Below, one piece after another: positions 11,701 through 24,699 of a stretch of 64,000 nucleotides of DNA; position 1 is the stretch's first letter, and every line of letters begins with the position of its first letter. The notes beneath the pieces were generated by a model. That model was not told the origin of the DNA. It did no database searches and saw only the letters and a program-made list of their open reading frames with translations. Origin of the DNA: Diprion similis (lineage: Eukaryota > Arthropoda > Insecta > Hymenoptera > Diprionidae); contig NC_060111.1 in the NCBI RefSeq assembly GCF_021155765.1, positions 2,661,997 to 2,725,996 of the forward strand, read 5' to 3'. Both the position numbers and the translations under genes were made by a program.

Positions 11701-14298
11701 GTCCTTTTTTGGATGGGGAGGCTGAAGTTAGTGGAGAGGAATTAGAAGAAAACCAAGAGGAAGAGTTCAGCGAAGTGGATGATGCTGAGGACACGGACAG
11801 CAATGAAAGTATTAATGATAATGAAGACGTATGTGAAGAAGATGAGCAGAGTGAAAATGAAGATAGTCAAAACAATAAGTTTGGCAAATTAAAACGCATA
11901 AAGAAAGCTTTCGAAGATGACGATTCAAATGATTCCGAAGCAGAGGATACTGGAACTGGTCTAAATAAAGAGGGAAAAAGTAGTATCAGAAGAATGAAAA
12001 CAGATGTTGATATATTTGCAACTGACAACAATAGCCAAGATGACTCAATGAGTAGTACAGAGGGTGATTTACCCGTGTATCAACGATCAGACGAAAGAAG
12101 TCAGTCCTGTGCAACACCATCAGTGATAAATAATTCACTTAGTTTAATTTCACCGATTACACAATTGACAGCTTTGAACACAGGCTCAGAATTAACTAGT
12201 ACAGATTTCAGATCAGTGCACAATTCTTCGCAATCAATGACGCCGTTAGGTGTGGGAGATACCCCAATAGAAGAAAAACATTATCGTACCTACAGTCCTG
12301 AAAAACGTGAGAAGTTGCAAAAACAATTGTTCGCTGATAACAAGGGTTCACCAAACGAGACTGAATTAATGAGTTTATGCTCCGGTCCATTTTTCAGTCC
12401 AAGTGACAACAACGAATTGGATAAACTGATGCATACGTCAAGAAAAACAAGCGTATCTGATGCAGAATTACTGGAGTTATGCTCAGGAACCTTTGCAACT
12501 CAACCTGTTGATATTGAAAAACTTGAAGCTTCGCAAACGAAAGAACAGATGAAAGAAAAACAAAATGAAACAGATGATATGAAATTTTTGAGCCATAGTT
12601 CAAAGAAAATATTTCAGCAACCTCATTCAGATTCGAATGAACTTAAGATAGTATTTTCATCCGATGATGAGGATGACACTTTTTCTTTGTATTTAAAAAA
12701 TAGCAAGTCAAGAAAATCAAGGAAAAAGGTAAAAACATTGAAACTATCAGATGATGAGGACGAAAATGATGGCGAAATTTCGTTGAATTTCAATGAGAAA
12801 CAAGATGTTGACGAAAATTTTGTTGACTACGATTCTGAAGAAAATGAGATAATAGTACCAAAGAAGGATATCAAAAAAACTGCCGCTGGTTTCCTTGATG
12901 AAGAGGCAGAATTATCTGAGAGTGAATGGGGATCTTCGGATGAAGATGAAAAAGATTTGGATAAACTTGATATGGAAGAGGGAGATTTAGAAGACATTGA
13001 TCAAGATCAAGTTAAAAAACAATTGGAGAAGATGCATATGAAACAAGTATTGGATGAAGATCAGAGAGAAGTTAGACTGTTACAGGAAATTTTGTTAGAA
13101 GATGGAGAACTACATTCGGATGGTGCAAGTCGCCAACGAAAATTTAAGTGGAAAAATATTGGTAAGCTGTTTGACACTTTTACTGTGATGCGGTTATTGT
13201 GTTTTGTTCAATTCTGTTCTACCAGGAATCTTGGTGACCCAATAAAAGTAACCATTTTGCAGGTGTATTGAACACATATTAACATGTACGATTGGCATCT
13301 TTCATTTAGATAAATTGGGGGATGATAATGAACAGCCGTTGCAGAATATAGATGAAGAAGCTAACACTTTAGAAGATCCCACTGAAGTAGAAAGTGAATT
13401 AGAATGGCGTAAACAGAGACTGGAACGTGAGCAATTCTTAAAAGAGCATAAGGTATGCAATTACAAAAAATTTTCACATGTCCATTGTACTCATTCGATA
13501 TGAATGAAGATTTTCCAATGTCAAGTTATCTCTGATTTGTAGATAAATGCAGCTGAGAAATTGGAAAAGGAAATGGACGATAGTCAGTTATTCGAACTTG
13601 GCCTGAGGGCCTTAAAGAGAAACAAATGTAACAAGACTTTGAACAAAAATTCATCAATTGACAGTGAAATATCGGGTTTGCCCGTTCCGCGTAATACCGT
13701 TGCAGATTTATTTGCCAAGCCAGGTTCTGGAACAAAAACATCTGCAATCCAAGTGAGTACAATCATGTTCTACGCATAATAGGTAAGATGTCCGAGTTGG
13801 ACATTCTTCTGTATTCTTTCATTTTTTCCAGACCGCCATTCACCGAGGCTCGTTCTTAGCCAGGGGAGAAGAATCCTTGGCTAGGCTTTCTTTAATAACT
13901 AAGCAGAATAGTGACCAAACCACCATTAGGACAAAGAATCCAAGGAATTTTGTATTCGCTCATCTCAGTCCCGCTATCGAAGTTTCGGCTGAAGATGATA
14001 CGAAGTCATATTCCCAAGAAAATGATAATACTGCAGCTGCAAAGGTGACAACCATTTAAAATGCGTACTTTTACGATTACATAAGTTCAGTATACATGCG
14101 TTCAGTACCTCGTTCTGAGAGCTTTCAAGTAAATCTCTCATATTTAAAAATCATTACGTTCAATTCGCAATGCCGACGTTATAATGGTTTATTTTTCAGT
14201 CACGAAAACGGAAACCAGCATTCAACATGACGCCGCTTGCCTCGAAGAAATCAAAGAAAGAATTTCACAAAAATAGTAGAAGTAAACTGTTTGATTAA
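8722..14298 (+). CDS. CLSPN: Claspin, replication checkpoint adaptor
   Basis: Eight coding exons: 8722-9408, 9629-9781, 9869-10077, 10181-13161, 13310-13452, 13543-13752, 13832-14044 and 14200-14298, giving 1564 residues (human 1339). Claspin binds forks and lets ATR activate Chk1. The protein is very acidic with many SDSE-type blocks. Conserved parts are the AKEEAMREIHSETQR helix and LPYHRP segment near residues 285-310, two Chk1-binding motifs ELMSLCSGPF (about 1078) and ELLELCSGTF (about 1112), the block from AGFLDEEAELSESEW through HSDGASRQRKFKWKNI (about 1250-1343), and a tail with RGSFLARGEESLARL and NFVFAHLSP. The open frame extends past both ends of the large exon 4, but phase, donors and family similarity place those extensions in introns. 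The frame ends in SRSKLFD. A 5' UTR intron (8569-8714) is likely. Confidence 0.95.
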
Positions 14299-14887
14299 AA
14301 TGTCGAACATGTAGCAATATTTTTTTACCCTACACAAGTGATAGTGATAACAATGTATATATAATATAGCCATTTGCATAGTGTAGTTATACCCGCGGTG
14401 TTATATCTATATATCAGTGCTTATGTGTCACGAAAAACGGCAACTCTTAAAACGTTAACGTGTTGCATGTTGCTTATCCAGAGTTTGACAGGCGCAATCT
14501 TTTTAACATTTTCGGAAATTTTTATATGACTGCAAATTATAATAAAAATATTTTCATAAGGAGTTATCGCGTTTTCGTTTGAAATCTTGTAAACGTGGTC
14601 CGTCGTGAAATTTACCGTATCGTTTCCGCTTCCTTGAATGACTTGATGGTGTATTGTGCTGATATTACACGCCATACTCGTATGTATGCGTATTACAACG
14701 TTGCACCTGCCACAGCAACCAATGTTTGGTACATGGGGGCTTCGGTATGCGAACGGTATAAGACAACTATTCACGTCTCGTTCCGCACCCATAAAGTATT
14801 AATTAGGCAGTTTTGTCATCATTGTTGACATAGGACCATGTGCGACTAGACCATCGTAAAGGCACTTGCATAAATCTGAGAAGCACG
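14299..14887. other. Intergenic DNA between Claspin and the Rab gene
   Basis: This holds the Claspin 3' UTR and the upstream region of the Rab gene, which lie head to tail. The short reading frames on both strands (14421-14828) have no family resemblance. I see no RNA gene or repeat here. Confidence 0.6.
14541..14546 (+). terminator. Candidate polyadenylation signal of Claspin
   Basis: An AATAAA hexamer lies 243 bp after the Claspin stop. The distance suits a short 3' UTR, but the base composition makes chance hexamers common. Confidence 0.35.
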
Positions 14888-16667
14888 ATGATGCAAACAC
14901 GCTCCGCAGTTTATAAAATGATAAAGGAGACTGCTCACGAAGAAAGACAGGTAATATAGGTGAATAAAGCCTTTATTATTTGTACCAGTCATGTACTATC
15001 GTACAGGCCTATAAATCAAATCTTAGTAACAAATCGTAGATTCATTATCTTATACATATAGGTATATATTAAATGAGTAAATATATATAAATATTACATT
15101 ATATTTTTTTTTTATTGATTTACAAAAGTACACCTTAGGAGAATTTGAACTGAAAAATGCAAAGAATATCTACGTACACAGGTATCTAAGTGGCAGCCAC
15201 CATTCTCATCAGACGCAACTCCATACATGGAAAGGGATTTCGATATTCGGGTCCGTAAGACATGTACAGCTGAACGCCCTTTATTGATACCTAAGATATC
15301 AAAAGTTATCGTGCTCGGAGATGTGGCTGTCGGCAAAACCTCCTTGGTCAATCGGTACGCACTATAATGCCACGCGCCTTTTCAAATTATAATTTAATAA
15401 CGGCGAATTTAATTATTTAATTATTACCGTACCAACATCTTACAGATTCTGTCACAAACTCTTCGACAATAATTACAAAGCAACCATTGGGGTGGACTTT
15501 GAGGTGGAACGATTCGACGTGTTGGGTGTTCCGTACAATTTACAAATGTTAGCATTTTCGAAAATTCTTTTCTTTCTTATACCCTATAGTGTATTTCCAC
15601 TTGCATACTTATTTGCTATTAGTAAATGAATTTACCTTTAGATGGGATACGGCAGGTCAGGAAAGGTTTAAATGCATCGCGGCATCGTATTACAGAAGCG
15701 CGAATGGTTTGTACATATAATGTATATTTATAATGATGAAGAATAGGTGTTTTTGTTGATTATGTCTATGTTGTTTATGTAAATGTATATCACATTTGTT
15801 ATTACCGATGCATGGATACAGCTTAAAGTTTGTGTAATGTTTTCAGTAATCGTCGTTGTCTTCGATTTGGGAAGCTTGATGTCGTTGTCTCATTGCCGAC
15901 AATGGCTCGATGAAGCGCAGCGATGTAACAGCGGCACAAGCCAAATTTTCTTGGTTGGCACCAAGAGAGACCTATTGGTAATTAAGACATTATAAGAATA
16001 CATCGTAAACTCGCACGCCTTTATACAGGTGCATAATACTATATCTTTGCGGTATTCCGCATTAAATGCGTCAACCTTCGACCCCGACCATTTTCGATTT
16101 GACCTACTTTTTGTCATTGTTTATTCAATTGTGACTGGAGCTGTTACAAAGTTTTCAAGATTCCTTCGTACACTTAATTCTTATATTTGTGAATTATCAC
16201 ATTATGAAAGAGGTTCGGGTCAATAAGGCTGCCCCATTTGACGGGCAATCCTGCATTTTATATTGATGTATTGATTGTAACGAATGTATTTATCGTATGT
16301 GGACAGTCAAACCCTGTTTACGAAGTGATCGAAAGACGCGCATTTGCGGTGGCGCAAACATTGCAAGCAGAATTTTGGGCCGTTTCGGCTAGAACTGGTG
16401 ACGGTATTCAGGAGCTGTTTTTGCGAATAGCTGCGTTATCATTCAATGCCCTGCTTCTGCAGGAATTGCAAAGTGTTCGAATGCTTTCCACAGCGGGCTC
16501 TGACATTGTCTGTGAGTATGTTGGTCAAGACGTGTTAAGATTTACCGCATTAGAAATACGACATCATTTTCAATTCATGCCATTACGTTTCAGCTCTGAA
16601 TTCGAAACAGAAAGACATTCCAGAAAAAATGATTGGTCCAAGGTGTTCCAATAGTTGTTTAAAATAA
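14888..16667 (+). CDS. Rab34/36-type small GTPase
   Basis: Seven exons: 14888-14950, 15182-15354, 15446-15547, 15642-15706, 15847-15977, 16307-16511 and 16594-16667, 270 residues (human Rab34 259). Rab34 and Rab36 act at the Golgi, in lysosome positioning and in ciliogenesis. The family's long N-terminal extension is present. GTPase motifs are the P-loop GDVAVGKT (67-74), switch I NNYKATIGVDF, switch II WDTAGQERFKCIAASYYR (from 114), GTKRD in place of NKxD, and SAR in EFWAVSARTGD. The SYYR and ATIGVDFEVERF segments are typical of this subgroup. The first intron can end at 15181 or nine bases later without changing frame. The last exon, fixed by phase, ends GPRCSNSCLK: two cysteines near the end but no canonical CC or CXC terminus. 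Confidence 0.9.
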
Positions 16668-16970
16668 GAATTAAAAATATTTGCGTTGACTAATATATAT
16701 ATCATCGGTCAACGATATTTGATTCTACGATTGATATGTATTTTTATGACGGATTTTATGTGAATAAAAAATAGTCATACACATTGCAAAAATCCCTGAC
16801 CTGATGCTGCAACTATTTGATGAGACTCTCATCGGAGAATCGGCGCTTCCTTATTCACAGTCAGACGCCGAATATTGCTTCGGACAAAGGTAGGGCAACT
16901 AGGGTGCGCCACATTCGACAGGCCCGTTGGGCTTATTGTTACCTGTGTCAAGAAAAAGTGCCTATTCTTA
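16668..16970. other. Rab 3' UTR and unique flank of the satellite array
   Basis: No gene is visible. The sequence is single-copy up to about 16970, where the first satellite monomer starts abruptly in mid-unit. Confidence 0.6.
16763..16768 (+). terminator. Candidate polyadenylation signal of the Rab gene
   Basis: AATAAA lies 95 bp after the Rab stop codon, at a usual distance for a short insect 3' UTR. Confidence 0.5.
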
Positions 16971-19289
16971 TTGATCCGTTGCTCGCAGCGTATTGGGACT
17001 GCGCTCAATCGATTTCTCTCGCAAAATTACGTCAGAATAGTGCCCTCAAAAATTGATTACAGCACTTTTCAACGTCGAAATTTTCGCCAAAAATGCAAAG
17101 GGGTTAGCCTTACTTTTTTTGCGATTTTTGGAGCCGAAAATTTCTGGTCTCCGAACTGATTTGTATGATCGTTTCTTGGCTAATTAAAACCCCAGGAACT
17201 CAAAAACCACATTAAAAAGAGCGTAGGACCAACAGCAAAGAAATGACGATGAAAATCTGCAGTTTTTTGGCTGTAACTTTTGATCCGTTGCTCGCAGCGT
17301 ATTGGGACTGCGCTCGATCGATTTCTCTCGCAAAATTACGTCGGAATAGTGCCCTGAAGAATTAATTGCAGCACTTTTCAAAGTCGTTGAAATTTTCGCC
17401 AAAATTCCAAAGGGGTTAGCCTTACTTTTTTTGCGATTTTTGGAGCCGAAAATTTCTGGTCTCCGAATTGATTTGTATGACCGTTTCTAGGCTAATTGAC
17501 GATGAAAATCTGCAGTTTTTTGGCTGTAACTTTTGATCCGTTGCTCGCAGCGTATTGGGACTGCGCTCGATCGATTTCTCTCGCAAAATTACGTCGGAAT
17601 AGTGCCCTGAAGAATTAATTGCAGAACTTTTCAAAGTCGTCGAAATTTTCGCCAAAAATCCAAAGGGGTTAGCCTTACTTTTTTTGCGATTTTTGGAGCC
17701 GAAAATTTCTGGTCTCCGAATTGATTTGTATGACCGTTTCTTGGCTAATTGGAACCCCAGGAACTCAAAAACCACATTAAAAAGAGCGTAGGACCAACAG
17801 CAAAGAAATGACTATGAAAATCTGCAGTATTTTGGCTGTAACTTTTGATCCGTTGCTCGCAGCGTATTGGGACTGCGCTCGATCGATTTCTCTCGCGAAA
17901 TTACGTCCGAATAGTGCCCTAAAGAATTAATTGCAGCACTTTTCAAAGTCGTCGAAATTTTCGCCAAAAATCCAAAGATGTTAGCCTTACTTTTTTTGCG
18001 ATGTTTGGAGCCGAAAATTTCTGGTCTCCGAATTGATTTGTATGACCGTTTCTAGGCTAATTGGAACCCGAGGAACTCAAAAACCACATTAAAAAGAGCG
18101 TAGGACCTACAGCAAAGAAATGACGATGAAAATCTGCAGTTTTTTGGCTGTAACTTTTGATCCGTTGCTCGCAGCGTATTGGGACTGCGCTCGATCGATT
18201 TCTCTCGCAAAATTACGTCGGAATAGCGCCCTGAAGAATTAATTGCAGCACTTTTCAAAGTCGTCGAAATTTTCGCCAAAATTCCAGAGGGGTTAGCCTC
18301 ACTTTTTTTGCGATTTTTGGTGCCGAAAATTTCTGGTCTCCGAATTGATTTGTATGACCGTTTCTAGGCTAATTGGAACCCCAGGAACTCAAAAACCACA
18401 TTAAAAAGAGCGTAGGACCTACAGCAAAGAAATGACGATGAAAATCTGCAGTTTTTTGGCTGTAACTTTTGATCCGTTGCTCGCAGCGTATTAGGACTGC
18501 GCTCGATCGATTTCTCTCGCAAAATTACGTCGGAATAGTGCCCTGAAGAATTAATTGCAGCACTTTTCAAAGTCGTCGAAATTTTCGCCAAAAATCCAAA
18601 GGGGTTAGCCTTACTTTTTTTGCGATTTTTGGAGCCGAAAATTTCTGGTCTCCGAATTGATTTGTATGACCGTTTCTCGGCTAATTGGAACCCGAGGAAC
18701 TCAAAAACCACATTAAAAAGAGCGTAGGACCTACAGCAAAGAAATGACGATGAAAATCTGCAGTTTTTTGGCTGTAACTTTTGATCCGTTGCTCGCAGCG
18801 TATTGGGACTGCGCTCGATCGATTTCTCTCGCAAAATTACGTCGGAATAGTGCCCTAAAGAATTAATTGCAGCACTTTTCAAAGTCGTCGAAATTTTCGC
18901 CAAAAATCCAAAGGGGTTAGCCTTACTTTTTTTGCGATTTTTGGTGCCGAAAATTTCCGGTCTCCGAATTGATTTGTATGACCGTTTCTGGGCTAATTGG
19001 AACCCCAGGAACTCAAAAACCACATTAAAAAGAGCGTAGGACCTACAGTAAAGAAATGACGATGAAAATCTGCAGTTTTTTGGCTGTAACTTTTGATCCG
19101 TTGCTCGCAGCGTATTGGGACTGCGCTCGATCGATTTCTCTCGCAAAATTACGTCGGAATAGTGCCCTAAAGAATTAATTGTAGCACTTTTCAAAGTCGT
19201 CGAAATTTTCGCCAAAAATCCAAAGGGGTTAGCCTTACTTTTTTTGCGATTTTTGGAGCCGAAAATTTCTGGTCTCCGAATTGATTTGT

Positions 19290-22200
19290 ATGACCGTTTC
19301 TGGGCTAATTGGGACCCCAGGAACTCAAAAACCACATTAAAAAGAGCGTAGGACCTACAGCAAAGAAATGACGATGAAAATCTGCAGTTTTTTGGCTGTA
19401 ACTTTTGATCCGTTGCTCGCAGCGTATTGAGACTGCGCTCGATCGATTTCTCTCGCAAAATTACGTCGGACCAGTGCCCCAAAGAATTAATTGCAGCACT
19501 TTTCAAAGTCGTCGAAATTTTCGCCAAAAATCCAAAGGGGTTAGCCTTACTTTTTTTGCGATTTTTGGAGCCGAAAATTTCTGGTCTCCGAATTGATTGG
19601 TATGACCGTTTCTTGGCTAATTGGAACCCCAGGAACCCAAAAACCACATTAAAAAGAGCGTAGGACCTACAGCAAAGAAATGACGATGAAAATCTGCAGT
19701 TTTTTGGCTGTAACTTTCGATCCGTTGCTCGCAGCGTATTGGGACTGCGCTCGATCGATTTCTCTCGCAAAATTACGTCGGAATAGTGCCCTGAAGAATT
19801 AATTGCAGCACTTTTCAAAGTCGTCGAAATTTTCGTCAAAAATCCAAAGGGGTTAGCCTTACTTTTTTTGCGATTTTTGGAGCCGAAAATTTCTGGTCTC
19901 CGAATTGATTTGTATGACCGTTTCTCGGCTAATTGGAACCCGAGGAACTCAAAAACCACATTAAAAAGAGCGTAGGACCTACAGCAAAGAAATGACGATG
20001 AAAATCTGCAGTTTTTTAGCTGTAACTTCTGATCCGTTGCTCGCAGCGTATTGGGACTGCGCTCGATCGATTTCTCTCGCAAAATTACGTCGGAATAGTG
20101 CCCTAAAGAATTAATTGCAGCACTTTTCAAAGTCGTCGAAATTTTCGCCAAAAATCCAAAGGGGTTAGCCTTACTTTTTTTGCGATTTTTGGAGCCGAAA
20201 ATTTCTGGTCTCCGAATTGATTTGTATGACCGTTTCTTGGCTAATTGGAACCCCAGGAACTCAGAAACCACATTAAAAAGAGCGTAGGACCAACAGCAAA
20301 GAAATGACGATGAAAATCTGCAGTATTTTGGCTGTAACTTTTGATCCGTTGCTCGCAGCGTATTGTGACTGCGCTCGATCGATTTCTCTCGCGAAATTAC
20401 GTCGGAATAGTGCCCTAAAGAATTAATTGCAGCACTTTTCTAAGTCGTCGAAATTTTCGCCAAAAATCCAAAGGGGTTAGCCTTACTTTTTTTGCGATTT
20501 TCCGAGACGAAAATTTCTGGTCTCCGAATTGATTTGTATGACCGTTTCTAGGCTAATTGGAACCCGAGGAACTCAAAAACCACATTAAAAAGAGCGTAGG
20601 ACCAACAGCAAAGAAATGACGATGAAAATCTGCAGTATTTTGGCTGTAACTTTTGATCCGTTGCTCGCAGCGTATTGGGACTGCGCTCGATCGATTTCTC
20701 TCGCAAAATTACGTCGGAATAGTGCCCTAAAGAATTAATTGCAGCACTTTTCAAAGTCGTCGAAATTTTCGCCAAAAATCCAAAGGGGTTAGCCTTACTT
20801 TTTTTGCGATTTTTGGAGCCGAAAATTTCTGGTCTCCGAATTGATTTGTATGACCGTTTCTGGGCTAATTGGGACCCCAGGAACTCAAAAACCACATTAA
20901 AAAGAGCGTAGGACCTACAGCAAAGAAATGACGATGAAAATCTGCAGTTTTTTGGCTGTAACTTTTGATCCGTTGCTCGCAGCGTATTGGGACTGCGCTC
21001 GATCGATTTCTCTCGCAAAATTACGTCGGACCAGTGCCCCAAAGAATTAATTGCAGCACTTTTCAAAGTCGTCGAAATTTTCGCCAAAAATCCAAAGGGG
21101 TTAGCCTTACTTTTTTTGCGATTTCGGAGCCGAAAATTTCTGGTCTCCGAATTGATTGGTATGACCGTTTCTTGGCTAATTGGAACCCCAGGAACTCAAA
21201 AACCACATTAAAAAGAGCGTAGGACCTACAGCAAAGAAATGACGATGAAAATCTGCAGTTTTTTGGCTGTAACTTTTGATCCGTTGCTCGCAGCGTATTG
21301 GGACTGCGCTCGATCGATTTCTCTCGCAAAATTACGTCGGAATAGTGCCCTGAAGAATTAATTGCAGCACTTTTCAAAGTCGTCGAAATTTTCGCCAAAA
21401 ATCCAAAGGGGTTAGCCTTACTTTTTTTGCGATTTTTGGAGCCGAAAATTTCTGGTCTCCGAATTGATTTGTATGACCGTTTCTCGGCTAATTGGAACCC
21501 GAGGAACTCAAAAACCACATTAAAAAGAGCGTAGGACCTACAGCAAAGAAATGACGATGAAAATCTGCAGTTTTTTAGCTGTAACTTCTGATCCGTTGCT
21601 CGCAGCGTATTGGGACTGCGCTCGATCGATTTCTCTCGCAAAATTACGTCGGAATAGTGCCCTAAAGAATTAATTGCAGCACTTTTCAAAGTCGTCGAAA
21701 TTTTCGCCAAAAATCCAAAGGGGTTAGCCTTACTTTTTTTGCGATTTTTCGAGCCGAAAATTTCTGGTCTCCGAATTGATTTGTATGACCGTTTCTTGGC
21801 TAATTGGAACCCCAGGAACTCAAAAACCACATTAAAAAGAGCGTAGGACCAACAGCAAAGAAATGACGATGAAAATCTGCAGTTTTTTGGCTGTAACTTT
21901 TGATCCGTTGCTCGCAGCGTATTGAGACTGCGCTCGATCGATTTCTCTCGCGAAATTACGTCGGAATAGTGCCCTGAAGAATTAATTGCAGCACTTTTCA
22001 AAGTCGTCGAAATTTTCGCCAAAAATCCAAAGGGGTTAGCCTTACTTTTTTTGCGATTTTTGGAGCCGAAAATTTCTGGTCCCCGAATTGATTTGTATGA
22101 CCGTTTCTGGGCTAATTGGGACCCCAGGAACTCAAAAACCACATTAAAAAGAGCGTAGGACCTACAGCAAAGAAATGACGATGAAAATCTGCAGTTTTTT

Positions 22201-24000
22201 GGCTGTAACTTTTGATCCGTTGCTCGCAGCGTATTGGGACTGCGCTCGATCGATTTCTCTCGCAAAATTACGTCGGACCAGTGCCCCAAAGAATTAATTG
22301 CAGCACTTTTCAAAGTCGTCGAAATTTTCGCCAAAAATCCAAAGGGGTTAGCCTTACTTTTATTGCGATTTTTGGAGCCGAAAATTTCTGGTCTCCGAAT
22401 TGATTGGTATGACCGTTTCTTGGCTAATTGGAACCCCAGGAACTCAAAAACCACATTAAAAAGAGCGTAGGACCTACAGCAAAGAAATGACGATGAAAAT
22501 CTGCAGTTTTTTGGCTGTAACTTTCGATCCGTTGCTCGCAGCGTATTGGGACTGCGCTCGATCGATTTCTCTCGCAAAATTACGTCGGAATAGTGCCCTA
22601 AAGAATTAATTGCAGCACTTTTCAAAGTCGTCGAAATTTTCGCCAAAAATCCAAAGGGGTTAGCCTTACTTTTTTTGCGATTTTTGGAGCCGAAAATTTC
22701 TGGTCTCCGAATTGATTTGTATGACCGTTTCTGGGCTAATTGGGACCCCAGGAACTCAAAAACCACATTAAAAAGAGCGTAGGACCTACAGCAAAGAAAT
22801 GACGATGAAAATCTGCAGTTTTTTGGCTGTAACTTTTGATCCGTTGCTCGCAGCGTATTGGGACTGCGCTCGATCGATTTCTCTCGCAAAATTACGTCGG
22901 ACCAGTGCCCCAAAGAATTAATTGCAGCACTTTTCAAAGTCGTCGAAATTTTCGCCAAAAATCCAAAGGGGTTAGCCTTACTTTTTTTGCGATTTTCGGA
23001 GCCGAAAATTTCTGGTCTCCGAATTGATTGGTATGACCGTTTCTTGGCTAATTGGAACCCCAGGAACTCAAAAACCACATTAAAAAGAGCGTAGGACCTA
23101 CAGCAAAGAAATGACGATGAAAATCTGCAGTTTTTTGGCTGTAACTTTTGATCCGTTGCTCGCAGCGTATTGGGACTGCGCTCGATCGATTTCTCTCGCA
23201 AAATTACGTCGGAATAGTGCCCTGAAGAATTAATTGCAGCACTTTTCAAAGTCGTCGAAATTTTCGCCAAAAATCCAAAGGGGTTAGCCTTACTTTTTTT
23301 GCGATTTTTGGAGCCGAAAATTTCTGGTCTCCGAATTGATTTGTATGACCGTTTCTCGGCTAATTGGAACCCGAGGAACTCAAAAACCACATTAAAAAGA
23401 GCGTAGGACCTACAGCAAAGAAATGACGATGAAAATCTGCAGTTTTTTAGCTGTAACTTCTGATCCGTTGCTCGCAGCGTATTGGGACTGCGCTCGATCG
23501 ATTTCTCTCGCAAAATTACGTCGGAATAGTGCCCTAAAGAATTAATTGCAGCACTTTTCAAAGTCGTCGAAATTTTCGCCAAAAATCCAAAGGGGTTAGC
23601 CTTACTTTTTTTGCGATTTTTCGAGCCGAAAATTTCTGGTCTCCGAATTGATTTGTATGACCGTTTCTTGGCTAATTGGAACCCCAGGAACTCAAAAACC
23701 ACATTAAAAAGAGCGTAGGACCAACAGCAAAGAAATGACGATGAAAATCTGCAGTTTTTTGGCTGTAACTTTTGATCCGTTGCTCGCAGCGTATTGAGAC
23801 TGCGCTCGATCGATTTCTCTCGCGAAATTACGTCGGAATAGTGCCCTAAAGAATTAATTGCAGCACTTTTCAAAGTCGTCGAAATTTTCGCCAAAAATCC
23901 AAAGGGGTTAGCCTTACTTTTTTTGCGATTTTTGGAGCCGAAAATTTCTGGTCCCCGAATTGATTTGTATGACCGTTTCTGGGCTAATTGGGACCCCAGG
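19290..24000. repeat. Four-monomer higher-order repeat zone (about 1,248 bp period)
   Basis: At the TTTCTNGGCTAATTGG position, monomers fall into types: G (TGGGCTAATTGGGAC), T* (TTGG preceded by GATTGGTATGACC), C (TCGG followed by AACCCGAGG) and T (TTGG with AACCCCAGG). The order G-T*-C-T occurs at about 19298-20233, 20857-21793 and 22729-23665. A partial G-T* unit sits at 22106-22417, and a lone A-type monomer at 20545. Monomers in the same place of different units share private variants, for example GTCGGACCAGTGCCCC immediately before the T* marker. Confidence 0.8.
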
Positions 24001-24699
24001 AACTCAAAAACCACATTAAAAAGAGCGTAGGACCTACAGCAAAGAAATGACGATGAAAATCTGCAGTTTTTTGGCTGTAACTTTTGATCCGTTGCTCGCA
24101 GCGTATTGGGACTGCGCTCGATCGATTTCTCTCGCAAAATTACGTCGGAATAGTGCCCTAAAGAATTAATTGCAGCACTTTACAAAGTCGTCAAAATTTT
24201 CGCCAAAAATCCAAAGGGGTTAGCCTTACTTTTTTTGCGATTTTTGGAGCCGAAAATTTCTGGTCTCCGAATTGATTTGTATGACCGTTTCTGGGCTAAT
24301 TGGGACCCCAGGAACTCAAAAACCACATTAAAAAGAGCGTAGGACCTACAGCAAAGAAATGACAATGAAAATCTGCAGTTTTTTGGCTGTAACTTTTGAT
24401 CCGTTGCTCGCAGCGTATTGGGACTGCGCTCGATCGATTTCTCTCGCAAAATCACGTCGGAATAGTGCCCTAAAGAATTAATTGCAGCACTTTTCAAAGT
24501 CGTCGAAATTTTCGCCAAAAATCCAAAGGGGTTAGCCTTACTTTTTTTGCGATTTTTGGAGCCGAAAATTTCTGGTCTCCGAATTGATTTGTATGACCGT
24601 TTCTGGGCTAATTGGGACCCCAGGAACTCAAAAACCACATTAAAAAGAGCGTAGGACCTACAGCAAAGAAATGACAATGAAAATCTGCAGTTTTTTGGC

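Noticed and set aside
13162-13271. Downstream read-through of Claspin exon 4
   Set aside because: A strong GTAAGC donor at 13162 joins in phase to the conserved next exon.
16238-16654. Single-exon reading of the Rab C-terminus ending WSKVFQ
   Set aside because: It reads through the GTGAGT donor at 16512; splicing gives a different, phase-correct last exon with cysteines.
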